Numbered from the stretch's first letter, positions 1 to 12,173 are shown. The stretch: DNA of 64,000 nucleotides from Pleurodeles waltl (GCF_031143425.1 NC_090441.1:223940928-224004927), one strand, 5' to 3'. The notes: a model not told the origin generated them from the letters alone. Made by a program: numbers and translations.

Positions 1-536
1 AAAATCAGGTAAGTAAACAGTTAGAAAAGTAGTGCAAACACCCTGGGTATACAGGGTTCCAGGAGATCCCTATGGGCTGCAGCTTTTCTTTTGCCCCCCA
101 TAGGGAGCCCATACAAATCTTAAACAGAACTGCCACTGCAACCTGAGTGAAATAACGTCCACGTTATTTCACAGCCCTTTTACAGCGCACTTAAGTAACT
201 TATAAGTCACCTATATGTCTAACCCTCACTTGCTGAAGGTTAGGTGCAAAGTTACTAAGTGTGGGGGCACCCTGGCACTAGCCAAGGTGCCCCCAAATTG
301 TTCAGGGCAATTTCCCCAGACTTTGTGAGTGCCGGGACACCATTACACGCGTGCACTACATATAGGACAATACTTATATGTAGCTTCACAATGGTAACTC
401 CAAATATGGCCATGTAACATTTTCAAGATCGTGGAATTGTCCCCCCATGCCAAATGTGGTATTGGGGTGCCAATCCCATGCATCCCGGGCCTCCAGCATG
501 GCCCCCGGTTACTACCAAACTAGCTCTCTGGGGTTT
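1..536 (+). mobile_element. Divergent LTR fragment of the long-LTR family
   Basis: The stretch follows the same order of blocks as the solo LTR at 2320-5297: the GTGAAATAACGT inverted repeat, the 'cctatatgtctaacc' block, the 'gcaccctggcactagcc' block and the 'ccatgtaacat' block. Similarity fades near 536. It has more mismatches than the other copies, and its stem-loop arms no longer pair fully, so it is probably an older copy or a sister subfamily. Its left end lies outside the window. Confidence 0.75.
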
Positions 537-1737
537 TCTTTGTTTTCTTTGTTATTTGTCTCTGCCCTTTTCTTTCTAGCTTCTCCTCCAACGCTGTTAC
601 TCCTCTGTTCCTTTTCCCTTCCATTGGCTCCATCTCTTTGGGCAGATTCCTCCACCACTCTTGTGATAGCAATGACATCTTCCAATGGGAAGTGCTCACT
701 GAGGACTGTCTTTCTTGCATCTTTTTGCTGTGACTTTGTTCAAATAAATGGTATTTAGTTAATTGTCCGTCAGCTCCCCAAACTGACACGTAGTGGCAAG
801 TTCTCTAAGTCTTACCTGATATACTCTTTAATTGGGCTTTTGCAGATGCACAAAGAATTTGAGGTGCATCATATAAATATTGACTGATCTAGCAAGCCTG
901 GTCTCCTGTCTCATTTTGTCTTCTTTATAAGTATCAGCTACTACCATAGCCCAAGTGTTCACAATAGTGGTGGATACTCAAACATGCCCTGGCCTTCTTT
1001 CTGAATACACTCCACAATAATAATAACACTTTCTTCCAATTTGATGAGAAATTTGTAATTTCAAAAAACTCTATCCACTCCTCCCACCACATGTGGCGTT
1101 GGACATTACTGGGTCATAAAACATGGCAGAATTACAACTTGCAATTTATCCATGGTGGTTTCAGCAACTCCCTCAGACAGTCGGGCATTATTTTATTGCA
1201 TAAAGTTGTGGGAATGTTCACCCATCTCTCTCGTATACCGTTTTCTCTGCATCAGTACTCTCTTTGTCTGATTTATCTCTCTACATCTCTTCTTATTTTG
1301 CCTCTCTCGCTACCTCTAAGCTCTCTCCAGCTTGCATCTGTCAATAAAAGTCTTGGTCACTCCCCCCTTTACTTCTCTACCATTACTTTCTCTTTACTTC
1401 TTCCTTCAGCATACCCAGCCCTCGGTACATCTGACCCTCTCCCTGTGTCTACAGTTGCTGCTTCCTATCCATAGTCCTTGATACCTCTAACCTTCATGAT
1501 GAAACAGACCCATCCCTCCACCTCTTACTCTTTATGAACTTCTTTCATTCTGGTTTTCTCACCTTTCATTATTCACCAAGTGTTTCTCCCTTGCTCACCT
1601 AATGTCTCTCCCTACCTCACCTATATAGTGTTGAATTGTGGTGGAATATTTGTTGTGAATTGTGTTCTGCTGTGCTATTTTTTGGTTGTTTTTGTGTTGA
1701 GTTGTGTTTTTATCTGGTCTACCGCATGAAATGACAA
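537..1737. other. Stretch without recognisable gene
   Basis: No coding potential or repeat family is recognised. Roughly 1190-1600 is pyrimidine-rich (many ctct and tctc runs). Short open frames here do not resemble known proteins. It could be intronic, downstream of the minus-strand SRCR exon at 6611-6931, or decayed repeat. Confidence 0.4.
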
Positions 1738-2314
1738 GGGCAGATTTATCATTATGTGACGCAGCGCAGAAAGCCACCTTTCAGCGCTGTGTAACAGGGT
1801 AACAGCAGGAATGTGAAAAATTCAAAATAATATAGCACATTTCTGCCGTTTCCCAACTCTGCTCCATAATGTGCTCCCTAGCACCAACGCAGGCACTCTT
1901 GCATCATGGTGCAAAGGTGCCTGCATTGTAAGCAGGATTGTCCCCTAAGGCAAAATGCAGCACACATAGATAGAGGAAAAAACAAAGGGAAATAAACATA
2001 TTTCTCAGCATTACGCCTCACCTGGGGAGTTGGAGCAGTTTTGGTGCATTCCCAGGTCTTCTACTTACGGTAGGAATGTGTCAAAATCCAAGGGTGTTGC
2101 ATGGGAACACCCAAGCACCATCCACGGAACACCTCCCTGAGCAGAGTAACCCATCACAGCAATTTACATTGTGTTTCGTTACTCTGGATTCATCAGACTA
2201 CTCAGGGCCACTCAAGGTGTCCTTGCATGGCTTGATAAATCACACTTAAGGGTTGCGTCGCATGTGCAACCTATTGCATGGTGCAAAAGCAACACAACCC
2301 ATTCATAAATAAGA
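1738..2314. repeat. Dispersed MITE-like repeat, copy 1
   Basis: It begins 'gggcagatttatcatta' and ends with a rough inverted counterpart around 'cataaataagaccc'. It shares its block order (cagcgc start, 'ccatggtgcaaaggtgc'-like block, 'gggaacacccaagc', 'aacacctccctgagcagag', and a closing 'gcgtcgcatgtgcaacc') with 46325-46935. The solo LTR at 2320 inserted at its right end. The superfamily is not identified. Confidence 0.55.
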
Positions 2315-2319
2315 CCCAC

Positions 2320-5297
2320 TGTAGGAAAGTACCATCTTGCCTGGCATGTTACCCCCATATTTCACTGTATATATGTTGTTTTAGTCTATGTGTCACTGGG
2401 ACCCTGTCAGCCAGGGCCCCAGTGCTCATAAGTATGTGCCCTGAATGTGTTACCTGTGTAGTGACTAACTGTCTCACTGAGGCTCTGCTAACCAGAACCT
2501 CAGTGGTTATGCTCTCTCTGCTTTCCAAATTTGTCACTAACATTCACATTGGCATACTGGTACACCCATATAATTCCCTAGTATATGGTACTGAGGTACC
2601 CAGGGTATTGGGGTTCCAGGAGATTCCTATGGGCTGCGGCATTTCTTTTGCCACCCATAGGGAGCTCTGACAATTCTTACACAGGCCTGCCAGTGCAGCC
2701 TGAGTGAAATAACGTCCACGTTATTTCACAGCCATTTACCACTGCCCTCAAGTAACTTATAAGTAACCTATATGTCTAACCTTCACCTGGTGAAGGTTGG
2801 GTGCAAAGTTACTTAGTGTGTGGGCACCCTGGCACTAGCCAAGGTGCCCCCATATCGTTCAGGGCAAATTCCCCAGACTTTGTGAGTGCGGGGACAAAAT
2901 TACACGTGTGCACTGTACATAGGTCACTACCTATGTACAGCGTCACAATGGTAACTCCGAACATGGCCATGTAACATGTCTAAGATCATGGAATTCTCAC
3001 CTCAATGCCATTCTGGCATTGGGGGGACAATTCCATGATCCCCCGGGTCTCTAGCACAGAACCCGGGTACTGCCAAACTGCCTTTCCGGGGTCTCCAATG
3101 CAGCTGCTGCTGTTGCCAACCCCTCAGACAGGTTTCTGCCCTCCTGGGGTCCAGGCAGCCCTGACCCAGAAAGGCAGAACAAAGGATTTCCTCTGAGAGA
3201 GGGTGTAACACCCTCTCCCTTTGGAAACAGGTGTGAAGGCTGGGGAGGAGTAGCCTCCCCCAGCCTCTGGAAATGCTTTGATGGGCACAGATGGTGCCCA
3301 TCTCTGCATAAGCCAGTCTACAACGGTTTAGGGATCCCCCAGCCCTGTTCTGGTGCAAAACTGGACAAAGGAAAGGGGAGTGACCACTCCCCTGACCTGC
3401 ACCTCCCAGGGGAGGTGCCCAGAGCTCCTCCAGTGTGTCCCAGACCTCTGCCATCCTGGAAACAGAGGTGTCTGTGGCACACTGGACTGCTCTGAGTGGC
3501 CAGTGCCAGCAGGTGACGTCAGAGGCTCCTTCTGATAGGCTCTTACCTCTCTTGGTAGCCAATCCTCCTTCCTAGGTAGCCAAACCTCCTTTTCTGGCTA
3601 TTTAGGGTCTCTGCTTTGGGGAATTCTTCAGATAACGAATGCAAGAGCTCACCAGAGTTCCTCTGCATCTCCCTCTTCACCTTCTGCCAAAGGATCGACC
3701 ACTGACTGCTCAGGACGCCTGCAAAACCGCAACAAAGTAGCAAAACGACTACTAGCAACCTTGTATCGCTTCATCCTGCCGGCTTTCTCAACTGTTTCCA
3801 GGTGGTGCATGCTCTGGGGGTAGCCTGCCTCCTCTCTGCACCAGGAGCTCTGAAGAAATCTCCCATGGGTCGACGGAATCTTCCCCCTGCAACCGCAGGC
3901 AACAAAAGACTGCATCACCGGTCCTCTGGGTCCACTCTCAGCATGACGAGCGTGGTCCCTGGAATTCAGCAACTCTGTCCAAGTGACTCCCACAGTCCAG
4001 TGACTCTTCAGTCCAAGTTTGGTGGAGGTAACTCCTTGCCTCCCCACGCTAGACTGCATTGCTGGGTACCGCGTGATTTGCAGCTGCTCTGGCTCCTGTG
4101 CACTCTTCCAGGATTTCCTTCGTGCAGAGCCAAGCCTGGGTCCCTGACACTCTAACCTGCAGTGCACAACCTTCTGAGTTGTCCTCCGGTGTCGTGGGAC
4201 TCCCTTTTGTGACTGCGGGTGGACTCCGGTTCACTTTTCTTCTAAGTGCCTGTTCAGGTACTTCTGCGGGTGCTGTCTGCTTCTGTGAGGGCTCCCTGAC
4301 TTGCTGTGTGCCCCCTCTGTCTCCCCATCCAAGTGGCGACATCCTGGTCCCTCCTGGGCCACAGCAGCATCCAAAAACCCTAACCACAACCCTTGCAGCT
4401 AGCAAGGCTTGTTTGCGGTATTTCTGAGTGGGAATACGTCTGCAAGCTTCTTCACGACGTGGGACATCCATCGTCCAAAGGGGAAGTTCCTAGTCCTCTT
4501 CGTTCTTGCAGAACACCAAGCTTCTTCCAACAAGTGGCAGCTTCCTTGCACCCTCAGCTGGCATTTCTTGGGCCCCTGCCCACTCTCGACACTGTCGCGA
4601 CTCTTGGACTTGGTCCCCTTGTCTTACAGGTACTCAGGTCTGGAAATCCACTGTTGTTGCATTGCTGGTGTTTGTTCTTCCTGCAGAATCCCCATCTCAC
4701 GACTTCTGTGCTCTCTGGGGGTTGTAGGTGCACTTTACACCTACCTTTCAGGGTCTTGGGGTGGGCTATTTTTCTAACCCTCACTGTTTTCTTACAGTCC
4801 CAGCGACCCTCTACAAGCTCACATAGGTTTGGGGTCCATTCGTGGTTCGCATTCCACTTTTGGTGTATATGGTTTGTGTTGCCCCTATACCTATGTGCTC
4901 CTATTACAATCTACTGTAACTTTACATTGCTTGCATTGCTTCCTTTTGCTATTACTTGCATAATTTTGGTTTGTGTACATATATCTAGTGTATATTTCTC
5001 ATCCTCATACTGAGGGTACTCACTGAGATACTTTTGGCATATTGTCATAAAAATAAAGTACCTTTATTTTTAGTAACTCTGTGTATTGTGTTTTCTTATG
5101 ATATTGTGCATATGACACCAGTGGTATAGTAGGAGCTTTACATGTCTCCTAGTTTAGCCTAAGCTGCTTTGCCATAGCTCCCTTCTATCAGCCTAAGCTG
5201 CAAGAAACACCTCTTCTACACTAATAAGGGATAACTGGACCTGGCACAAGGTGTAAGTACCTCTAGTACCCACTACAAGCCAGTCCAGCCTCCTACA
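2320..5297 (+). mobile_element. Solo LTR of a Gmr1-like Ty3/gypsy element
   Basis: A 2,978-bp LTR opens TGTAGGAAAG and closes CTCCTACA. It is bounded by a perfect 5-bp target duplication CCCAC (2315-2319 and 5298-5302), so the ends are exact and the internal region was lost by LTR-LTR recombination. The family is assigned because the same LTR flanks pol at 57472-60461. A poly(A) signal AATAAA lies at 5052-5057. The first ~750 bp is a run of stem-loops. Open frames up to about 200 codons exist but begin at non-ATG codons and are not conserved between copies. Confidence 0.93.
2704..3066 (+). promoter_or_regulatory. Stem-loop cluster in the LTR
   Basis: Consecutive inverted repeats: 2704-2729 (12-bp arms GTGAAATAACGT, 2-bp centre); 2778-2798 (10-bp arms AACCTTCACC, 1-bp centre); 2913-2940 (12-bp arms CTGTACATAGGT, loop CACT); and 2984-3040 (outer arms GATCATGGAATT, inner arms CAATGCCA). 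A shorter one, CCCGGGT/ACCCGGG, follows at about 3041-3066. The other LTR copies keep the same stems with compensating changes. Whether this is an RNA structure, a protein-binding palindrome or a by-product of hairpin repair cannot be decided from sequence. Confidence 0.7.
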
Positions 5298-5302
5298 CCC
5301 AC

Positions 5303-5759
5303 AGATTCCAAAAGAAACACCCTAGAAATGGATTTGAGCAGATAACAAACAATGGCTTGTAAAGGTTCTCAATTTCCTCAGCGATTATATACACTTTATT
5401 TTAAATAAAATAAATCAACACAATGAAATAAAAAGAGAACTGTAATCTCTTAATCCAGAGTGATCAATTACCTTCACTACTCTCTCTGCTTTCTGCTATT
5501 TGCCTGTCTGTTCTGTCTTTAATCCTCCGGTTCCTCATCCATGCATCTCTAACCATCACCGGCCCAGCTCACAATCTCCTTTGCAAGACCTGGGTAGTGA
5601 GTTTCTCTAGAAATCAACTGAATCCTACTGAAGATACCTGCTTGTTGATTGACTCTTTAAGCTTTGCTGCCTCCACTCATGAATTACCTAACAGAGGCAT
5701 TTCTATTATATGGTAATTACTTCTCATGATGGTGCAGTGCACTAAAGAGACACAGACAC
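5303..5759. other. AT-rich unassigned stretch
   Basis: No gene, repeat family or terminal inverted repeat is recognised. The 5390-5440 part is A/T-rich with ataaaataaat runs. It is probably intronic or intergenic host sequence flanking the SRCR exon. Confidence 0.4.
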
Positions 5760-5762
5760 TAT

Positions 5763-6393
5763 GGGGGTCATTCTGACCCCGGCGGTCAAGGACCGCCGGG
5801 GCCAAGGTCGGCGGGAGCACCGCCAACAGGCTGGCGGTGCCCCGCAGGGCATTCTGACCGCGGCGGTTTGGCCGCGGTCAGAACAGGAAAACCGGCGGTC
5901 TCCCGCCGGTTTTCCGCTGCCCTAACGAATCCTCCATGGCCGCGCAGCAAGCTGCGCCGCCATGTGGATTCTGACACCCCATACCGCCATCCTGTTCCTG
6001 GCGGTTCGCCCGCCAGGAACAGGATGGCGGTATGGGGTGTTGTGGGGCCCCTGGGGGCCCCTGCAGTGCCCATGCCAATGGCATGGGCACTGCAGGGGCC
6101 CCCGTAAGAGGGCCCCACTTTGAATTTCACTGTCTGCATTGCAGACAGTGAAATTCGCGACGGGTGCAACTGCACCCGTCGCACCCTCCCCACTCCGCCG
6201 GCTCCATTCGGAGCCGGCATCCTCGTGGGGAGGGGTTTCCCGCTGGGCTGGCGGGCACCCTTCTGGCGGTCGCCCGCCAGCGCAGTGGGAAACACAGAAT
6301 CACCGCGGTGGTCTTCGGACCGCGGAGCGGTGTTCTGGAGGGGGGAACTCTGGCGGGCGGCCTCCGCCGCCCGCCAGAGTTAGAATCACCCCT
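5763..6393. mobile_element. Poly-hairpin MITE, copy 1
   Basis: The terminal inverted repeats are GGGGGTCATTCTGAC on the left and, inverted, AGGGGTGATTCTAAC on the right, with a 3-bp duplication TAT (5760-5762 and 6394-6396). The inside is a chain of near-perfect hairpins, for example 5974-6004 with 6010-6040 (31-bp arms, 5-bp loop) and 6122-6137 with 6141-6156 (16-bp arms, 3-bp loop). There is no transposase. A 3-bp duplication suggests PIF/Harbinger mobilisation, which is an inference. Related copies lie at 29972-30480, 32927-33510 and 51950-52154. Confidence 0.85.
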
Positions 6394-6610
6394 TATGACT
6401 GGCTAGTACTATCAGATAGTCAACCTGCATCACTCAATGGGATACCCAAATTGTTGTGAATCACCAAGTGATAGACTTGCAGATGAGTCATCACCACACA
6501 CCAACCACATCCAAGCGCCATCCAATCCTTTAACGATAACAACATCACTACATTTTTATCTGTCATGATATTAGTTTTCATAAATTAATTGTTTCTCTAG
6601 CGCTTCCTAC

Positions 6611-6931
6611 CTGCACATATCACTCCAGCATCTCTTCTGAATGAGCAGTCATCATGTCCCCATTCACCATGAGGACAATCGAAGAAAGATGTCTCTGCTC
6701 CTGTGCATTGAACCTGACTCAGCCACACTGGGAGCAATCCTCCTCCAAACATTTCATTGTTCATTAGTGCTCTCAAAGCTGATCCACATCCGAGGTGTCT
6801 ACAGACCACCTCAGCATCCTTCATATCCCAGTCAGTATCACAGACAGTACCCCATCGCTTTCCATGCCTGACCTCTATCCTCCCACTGCATTCATCACCA
6901 GCATTGACCAAGCGGATCTCATCAGCAGCAC
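6611..6931 (-). CDS. SRCR-domain exon (downstream exon of a minus-strand gene)
   Basis: This 321-bp internal exon encodes one scavenger receptor cysteine-rich domain, an extracellular ligand-binding fold. The translation runs from ADEIRLVN through RWGTVCDTDWDMKDAEVVC to DAGVICAG and contains eight cysteines, the group B pattern. The upstream boundary is a pyrimidine-rich tract ending CAG (on the minus strand, just above 6931). The downstream boundary is a GTAGG donor at 6610-6606. Both ends are phase 1, the usual arrangement for tandem SRCR exons. No stop or frameshift interrupts it. It probably belongs to a multi-SRCR secreted or membrane receptor (CD163, WC1 or DMBT1-like); a single domain cannot tell which. 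The other SRCR exon, 45740-46054, is a plausible upstream exon of the same gene. Confidence 0.88.
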
Positions 6932-7746
6932 CTGTGACCAGAGGGAGAGAAGGGAACAGATATTGAGCACATTGACCACTTCTAGAAGGGAGACATTGAA
7001 AGGTGAACAAAGAGATATATCACCAGCCAGCAGAGGCCTGCCTGAGCTCACACATCAGCAAACAGATCTAAGAAGATGCACATTGTCCTGCTCTAAACCC
7101 TGAATTTACATATTTGGATAAGATCTAAAAGGTCAGAGACACATTTTACAACCTCATAAAGTCCATGAAGCAAATACAACATTTAGAGATTCTGACATAT
7201 TGGCACAAGCTCACCATTTTATACATAAGTATATTAAATATGTTCAAATAAGCTGTTTTCAATACCTGCTACAACATTAGTTACTAGCCTCAGCCATCAT
7301 GTGTACATGCAAAATAAAATCAGCTTCCTGGGAGCTTTTTGATTAGATAACTTTAACAACATTAGGGTCACTCTCAGAAGGATGTTTTATTATTAGACTA
7401 TAGAATTCAGCAGTGCATAATTTCACACTTAGGTCACAATTTAGCATTTGGCAGATGGAGAAATGGCAGTCAGGGTCCACATCACTGTTTTACTCCACCC
7501 GCCAGATTTAGAATTCACCACCGTCCCTGAGGGAACTCTATGTGTTTATATGAACCACCACCACTGTGCTTCATTCAAAACCATTTGAAGCAGGAGTTAC
7601 TCTGGAAAAGTAAAAACTAATCCGAAAACACCATGGCAGTTTTATCCCATGGGGTGAAGGTAATTTGTTCATTTTAAATGACTCTCTTTCATGAATCCAT
7701 CTTCCGTCGTATGTGTGGTAGGGTTTACTCACCAGGCTCATGTCAC
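6932..7746. other. Intronic stretch upstream of the SRCR exon
   Basis: Apart from the acceptor tract next to the exon, no gene or recognised repeat is seen. The satellite begins at its right end. Confidence 0.5.
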
Positions 7747-9092
7747 TTTTCCCTTGTGGTGGTTCCCAGCATTGAGTACTTCAAGTCATGCTTCCCGTGT
7801 GGCACCTCCCAGTCCCGAGTACTTCAAGTCATGCTTCCCTTGTGGTGGTTCCCAGCCCCGAGTAATTCAAGTCATGCTTCCCTTGTGGCGTCTCCAAGTC
7901 CTGAGTACTTCAAGTCATGCTTCCCTTGTGGCACCTCACAGTCCCAAGTACTTCAAGTCATGCTTCCCTTGTGGCGCCTCCCAGTCCTGACTACTTCAAG
8001 TCATGCTCACCTTGTGGCGCCTCCCAGTCCCGAGTACTTCAAGTCATGCTTCCCTTGTGGTGCCTCCCAGTCCGAGTTCTTCAAGTCATGTATCCCTTGT
8101 GGCGCCTCCCAGACCCGAGTCCTTCAAGTAATTCTTCCCTGTGGCGCCTCCCAGTCCCGAGTACTTCAAGGCATGCTTCCCTTGTGGCACATCCCAGTCC
8201 CGAGTACTTCAAGTCATGCTTCCCTTGTGGCACCTCCCAGTCTTGGGTACTTCAAGTCAAGCTTCCCTTGTGGCGTCTCCCAGTCCAGAGTTCTTCAAGT
8301 CATGTATCCCTTGTTGCGCCTCCCAGTCCTGAGTACTTCAAGTCATGCTTCCCTTGTGGTGCCTCCCAGTCCTGAGTACTTCAAGTAATGCTTCCCTTGT
8401 GGCACGTCCCAGACCCGAGTACTTCAAGTCATGCTTCCCTTGTGGCGCCTCCCAGTCCAGAGTAATTCAAATCATGCTTCCTTTGTGGCGCCTCCCAGTT
8501 CCGAGTACTTCAAGTCATGCTTCCCTTGCGGCGTCTCCCTGTCCTGAGTACTTCAAGTCATGCTTCCCTTGTGGCGCCTCCCAGTCCTGAGTACTTCAAG
8601 TCATGCCTTCCTTGTGGCGCCTCCCAGACCCGAGTACATCAAGTCATGCTTCCCTTGTGGCGCCTCCCAGTCCCGAGTACTTCAAGTTATGCTTTCCTTG
8701 TGGTGCCTCTAAGTCACGAGTACTTCAAGTCATGCTTTCCTTGTGCCAATCCCAGTCCTGAGTACTTTAAGTCATGCTTCCTTGTGGTCATTCCCAGCCC
8801 CGAGTACTTCAAGTCATGCTTCCCTTGTGGCCGCTCCCAGTCCTGAGTACTTCAAGTCATGCTTTCCTTGTGGCGCCTCCCAGTCCCAAGTAATTCAAGT
8901 CATGCTTTCCTTGTGCCGCCTCCAAGTTCCGAGTACTTCAAGTCATGCTTCCCTTGCGGTGCCTCCCAGTCCTGAGTACTGCAAGTCATGCTTCCCTTGT
9001 GGCCGCTCCCAGTCCTGAGTACTTCAAGTCATGCTTTCCTTGTGGCGCCTCCCAGTCCCAAGTAATTCAAGTCATGCTTTCCTTGTGCCCGT
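7747..9092. repeat. 43-bp satellite, segment 1
   Basis: About 31 head-to-tail units of 43 bp. The unit core is 'gtacttcaagtcatgcttcc' followed by cttgtggcgcctcccagtcccga. Units differ mostly at the two CpG sites (tggcgcc/tggtgcc/tggcacc and cccga/cctga/cccaa). Because 43 is not a multiple of three, a run of units cycles through three frames and leaves long open frames that are not genes. The segment is cut by the solo LTR at 9093. Confidence 0.95.
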
Positions 9093-12000
9093 TGTAGGAG
9101 GCTGGACTGGCTTGTAGTGAGTACCAAGGGGTACTTGCACCTTGCACCAGGCCCAGTTATCCCTTATTAGTGTATAGGGTGTCTAGCAGCATAGGCTGAT
9201 AGATAATGGTAGCTTAGCAGAGCAGCTTAGGCTGAACTAGGAGACGAGTGAAGCTCCTACAGTACCACTAGTGTCACTTGCACAATATCATAAGAAAACA
9301 CAATACACAGATATACTAAAAATAAAGGTACTTTATTTTTATGACAATATGCCCAAGTATCTCAGTGAGTACCCTCAGTATGAGGATAGCAATTATACAC
9401 AAGTTATATGTACACAATATCAAAAATATGCAGTATAGTCTTAGAAAACAGTGCAAACAATGTATAGTTACAATAGGATGCAATGGGGACACATAGGGAT
9501 AAGGGCAACACAAACCATATACTCCAAAAGTGGAATGTGAACCACAAATGGACCCCAAACCTATGTGACCTTGTAGAGGGTCGCTTGGACTATTAGAAAA
9601 TAGTGAGAGTGAGAAAATTAGCCCTCCCCAAGACCCTGAAAAGTGAGTGCAAAGTGCACTAAAGTTCCCCAAAGGACAAAGAAGTCGAGATAGGGGAATT
9701 CTGCAGGAAAGACACAAACCAACAATGCAACAACTGTGGATTTCCAATCTAGGGTACCTGTGGAACAAGGGGACCAAGTCCAAAAGTCACAAGCAAGTCG
9801 GAGATGGGCATATGCCCAGGAAATGCCAGCTGTGGATGCAAAGAAGCTTCTACTGGACAGAAGAAGCTGAGGTTTCTGCAGGAACGAAAACGGCTAGAGA
9901 CTTCCCCTTTGGTGGACGGATACCGCTCGCCGGAGAGAGTCGTGCAGAAGTATTTGCCCACAGAAAGAACGCCAACAAGCCTTGCTAGCTGCAAATCGTG
10001 CGGTTAGCGTTTTTGGACCCTGCTGTGGCCCAGGAGGGACCAGGAGGTCGCAAATTGGACCAGTAGGTAGAGGGGACGTCGAGCAAGACAAGGAGCCCTC
10101 TTAGCAGCAGGTAGCACCCGGAGAAGTGCCAGAAACAGGCACTAAAAGGATGCGTTAAACGGTGCTCGCCGAAGTTGCACAAAGGAGTCCCACGTCGCCG
10201 GAGACCAACTAAGAAAGTCGTGCAACGCAGGTTAGAGTGCCGTGGACCCAGGCTTGGCTGTGCACAAAGGATTTCCGCCGGAAGTGCACGGAAGCCAGAG
10301 TATTTGCAAAAGACGCGGTTTCCAACAATGCAGTCTGGCGTGGGGAGGCAAGGACTTACCTCCACCAAACTTGGACTGAAGAGTTACTGGACTGTGGGAG
10401 TCACTTGGACAGAGTTGCTGGATTCGAGGGACCTCGCTCGTTGTGCTGAGAGGAGACCCAAGGGACCGGTAATGCAGCTTTTTGGTGCCTGCGGTAGCAG
10501 GGGAAAGATTCCGTCGACCCACGGGAGATTTCTTGGGAGCTTCTAGTGCAGAGAGGAGGCAGACTACCCCCACAGCATGCACCACCAGGAAAACAGTCGA
10601 GAAGGCGGCAGGATCAGCGTTACAGAGTTGCAGTAGTCGTCTTAGCTACTATGTTGCAGTTTTGCAGGCTTCCAGCACGGTCAGCAGTCGATTCCTTGGC
10701 AGAAGGTGAAGAGAGAGATGCAGAGGAACTCTTATGAGCTCTTGCATTCGTTATCTAAAGTTTCCCCAGAGACAGAGACCCTAAATAGCCAGAAAAGAGG
10801 GTTTGGCTACTTAGGAGAGAGGATAGGCTAGCAACACCTGGAGGAGCCTATCAGAAGGAGTCTCTGACGTGACCTGGTGGCACTGGCCACTCAGAGCAGT
10901 CCAGTGTGCCAGCAGCACCTCTGTTTCCAGGATGGCAGAGGTCTTGAGCACACTGGAGGAGCTCTGGACACCTCCCAGGGGAGGTGCAGGTCAGGGGAGT
11001 GGTCACTCCCCTTTCCTTTGTCCAGTTTCGCGCCAGAGCAGGGGCTAATGGGTCCCCTGAACCGGTGTAGACTGGCTTATGCAGAATTGGGCACATCTGT
11101 GCCCAAGAAAGCATTTCCAGAGGCTGGGGGAGGCTACTCCTCCCCTGCCTTCACACCATTTTCCAAAGGGAGAGGGTGTAACACCCTCTCTCAGAGGAAG
11201 TCCTTTGTTCTGCCATCCTGGGACAAGCCTAGCTTACCCCCAGGGGGGCAGAAACCTGTCTGAGGGGTTGGCAGCAGCAGCAGCTGCAGAGAAACCCCAG
11301 GAAAGGCAGTTTGGCAGTACCAGGGTCTGTGCTACAGACCACTGGGATCATGGAATTGTGCCAACAATGCCAGGATGGCATAGAGGGGGCAATTCCATGA
11401 TCTTAGACATGTTACATGGCCATATTCGGAGTTACCATTGTGAAGCTACATATAGGTAGTGACCTATATGTAGTGCACGCGTGTAATGGTGTCCCCGCAC
11501 TCACAAAGTTCAGGGAATTGGCCCTGAACAATGTGGGGGTACCTTGGCTAGTGCCAGGGTGCCCTCAGACTAAGTAACTTTGCACCTAACCTTTACCAGG
11601 TAAAGGTTAGACATATAGGTGACTTATAAGTTACTTAAGTGCAGTGTAAAATGGCTGTGAAATAACGTGGACGTTATTTCACTCAGGCTGCAGTGGCAGG
11701 CCTGTGTAAGAATTGTCAGAGCTCCCTATGGGTGGCAAAAGAAATGCTGCAGCCCATAGGGATCTCCTGGAACCCCAATACCCTGGGTACCTCAGTACCA
11801 TATACTAGGGAATTATAAGGGTGTTCCAGTAGCCAATGTAAATTGGTAAAATTGGTCACTAGCCTGTTAGTTACAATTTGAAAGAAATGAGAGAGCATAA
11901 CCACTGAGGTTCTGATTAGCAGAGCCTCAGTGAGACAGTTAGGCACCACACAGGGAACACATACATATAGGCCACAAACTTATGAGCACAGGGGTCCTGA

Positions 12001-12173
12001 CTAGCAGGGTCCCAGTGACACATAACAAACATATTGAAAACATAGGGTTTTCACTATGAGCACTGGGCCCTGGCTAGCAGGATCCCAGTGAGACAGTGAA
12101 AACACCTTGACATACACTCACAAACAGGCCAAAAGTGGGGGTAACAAGGCTAGAAAGAGGCTACTTTCTCACA
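9093..12173 (-). mobile_element. Solo LTR inside the satellite, minus strand
   Basis: A 3,081-bp copy of the long LTR in reverse orientation. It begins TGTAGGAGGCTGG and ends CTTTCTCACA on the plus strand, with a perfect 5-bp duplication CCCGT (9088-9092 and 12174-12178). Satellite units continue on both sides, so the array is older than the insertion. The stem-loop at 11446-11473 has perfect 12-bp arms (CTACATATAGGT) and the one at 11586-11610 has perfect 12-bp arms around a single base. Confidence 0.92.

Noticed and set aside
520..789. Charged 89-codon minus-strand frame (Lys/Glu-rich) that resembles an L1 ORF1 piece.
   Set aside because: Too short and without a diagnostic motif; a profile search would be needed to support it.
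3002..4471. Overlapping frames of 100-186 codons on both strands.
   Set aside because: Non-coding LTR sequence; frames differ between LTR copies and match no protein family.
4393..5013. 206-codon frame in the solo LTR, with a 210-codon counterpart at 26656-27288 (minus) and hydrophobic C-terminus, possibly an LTR-encoded membrane protein.
   Set aside because: It does not start with ATG, other LTR copies have it broken at different places, and amino-acid differences are as frequent as expected for non-coding drift. A Ka/Ks test over many copies would settle it.
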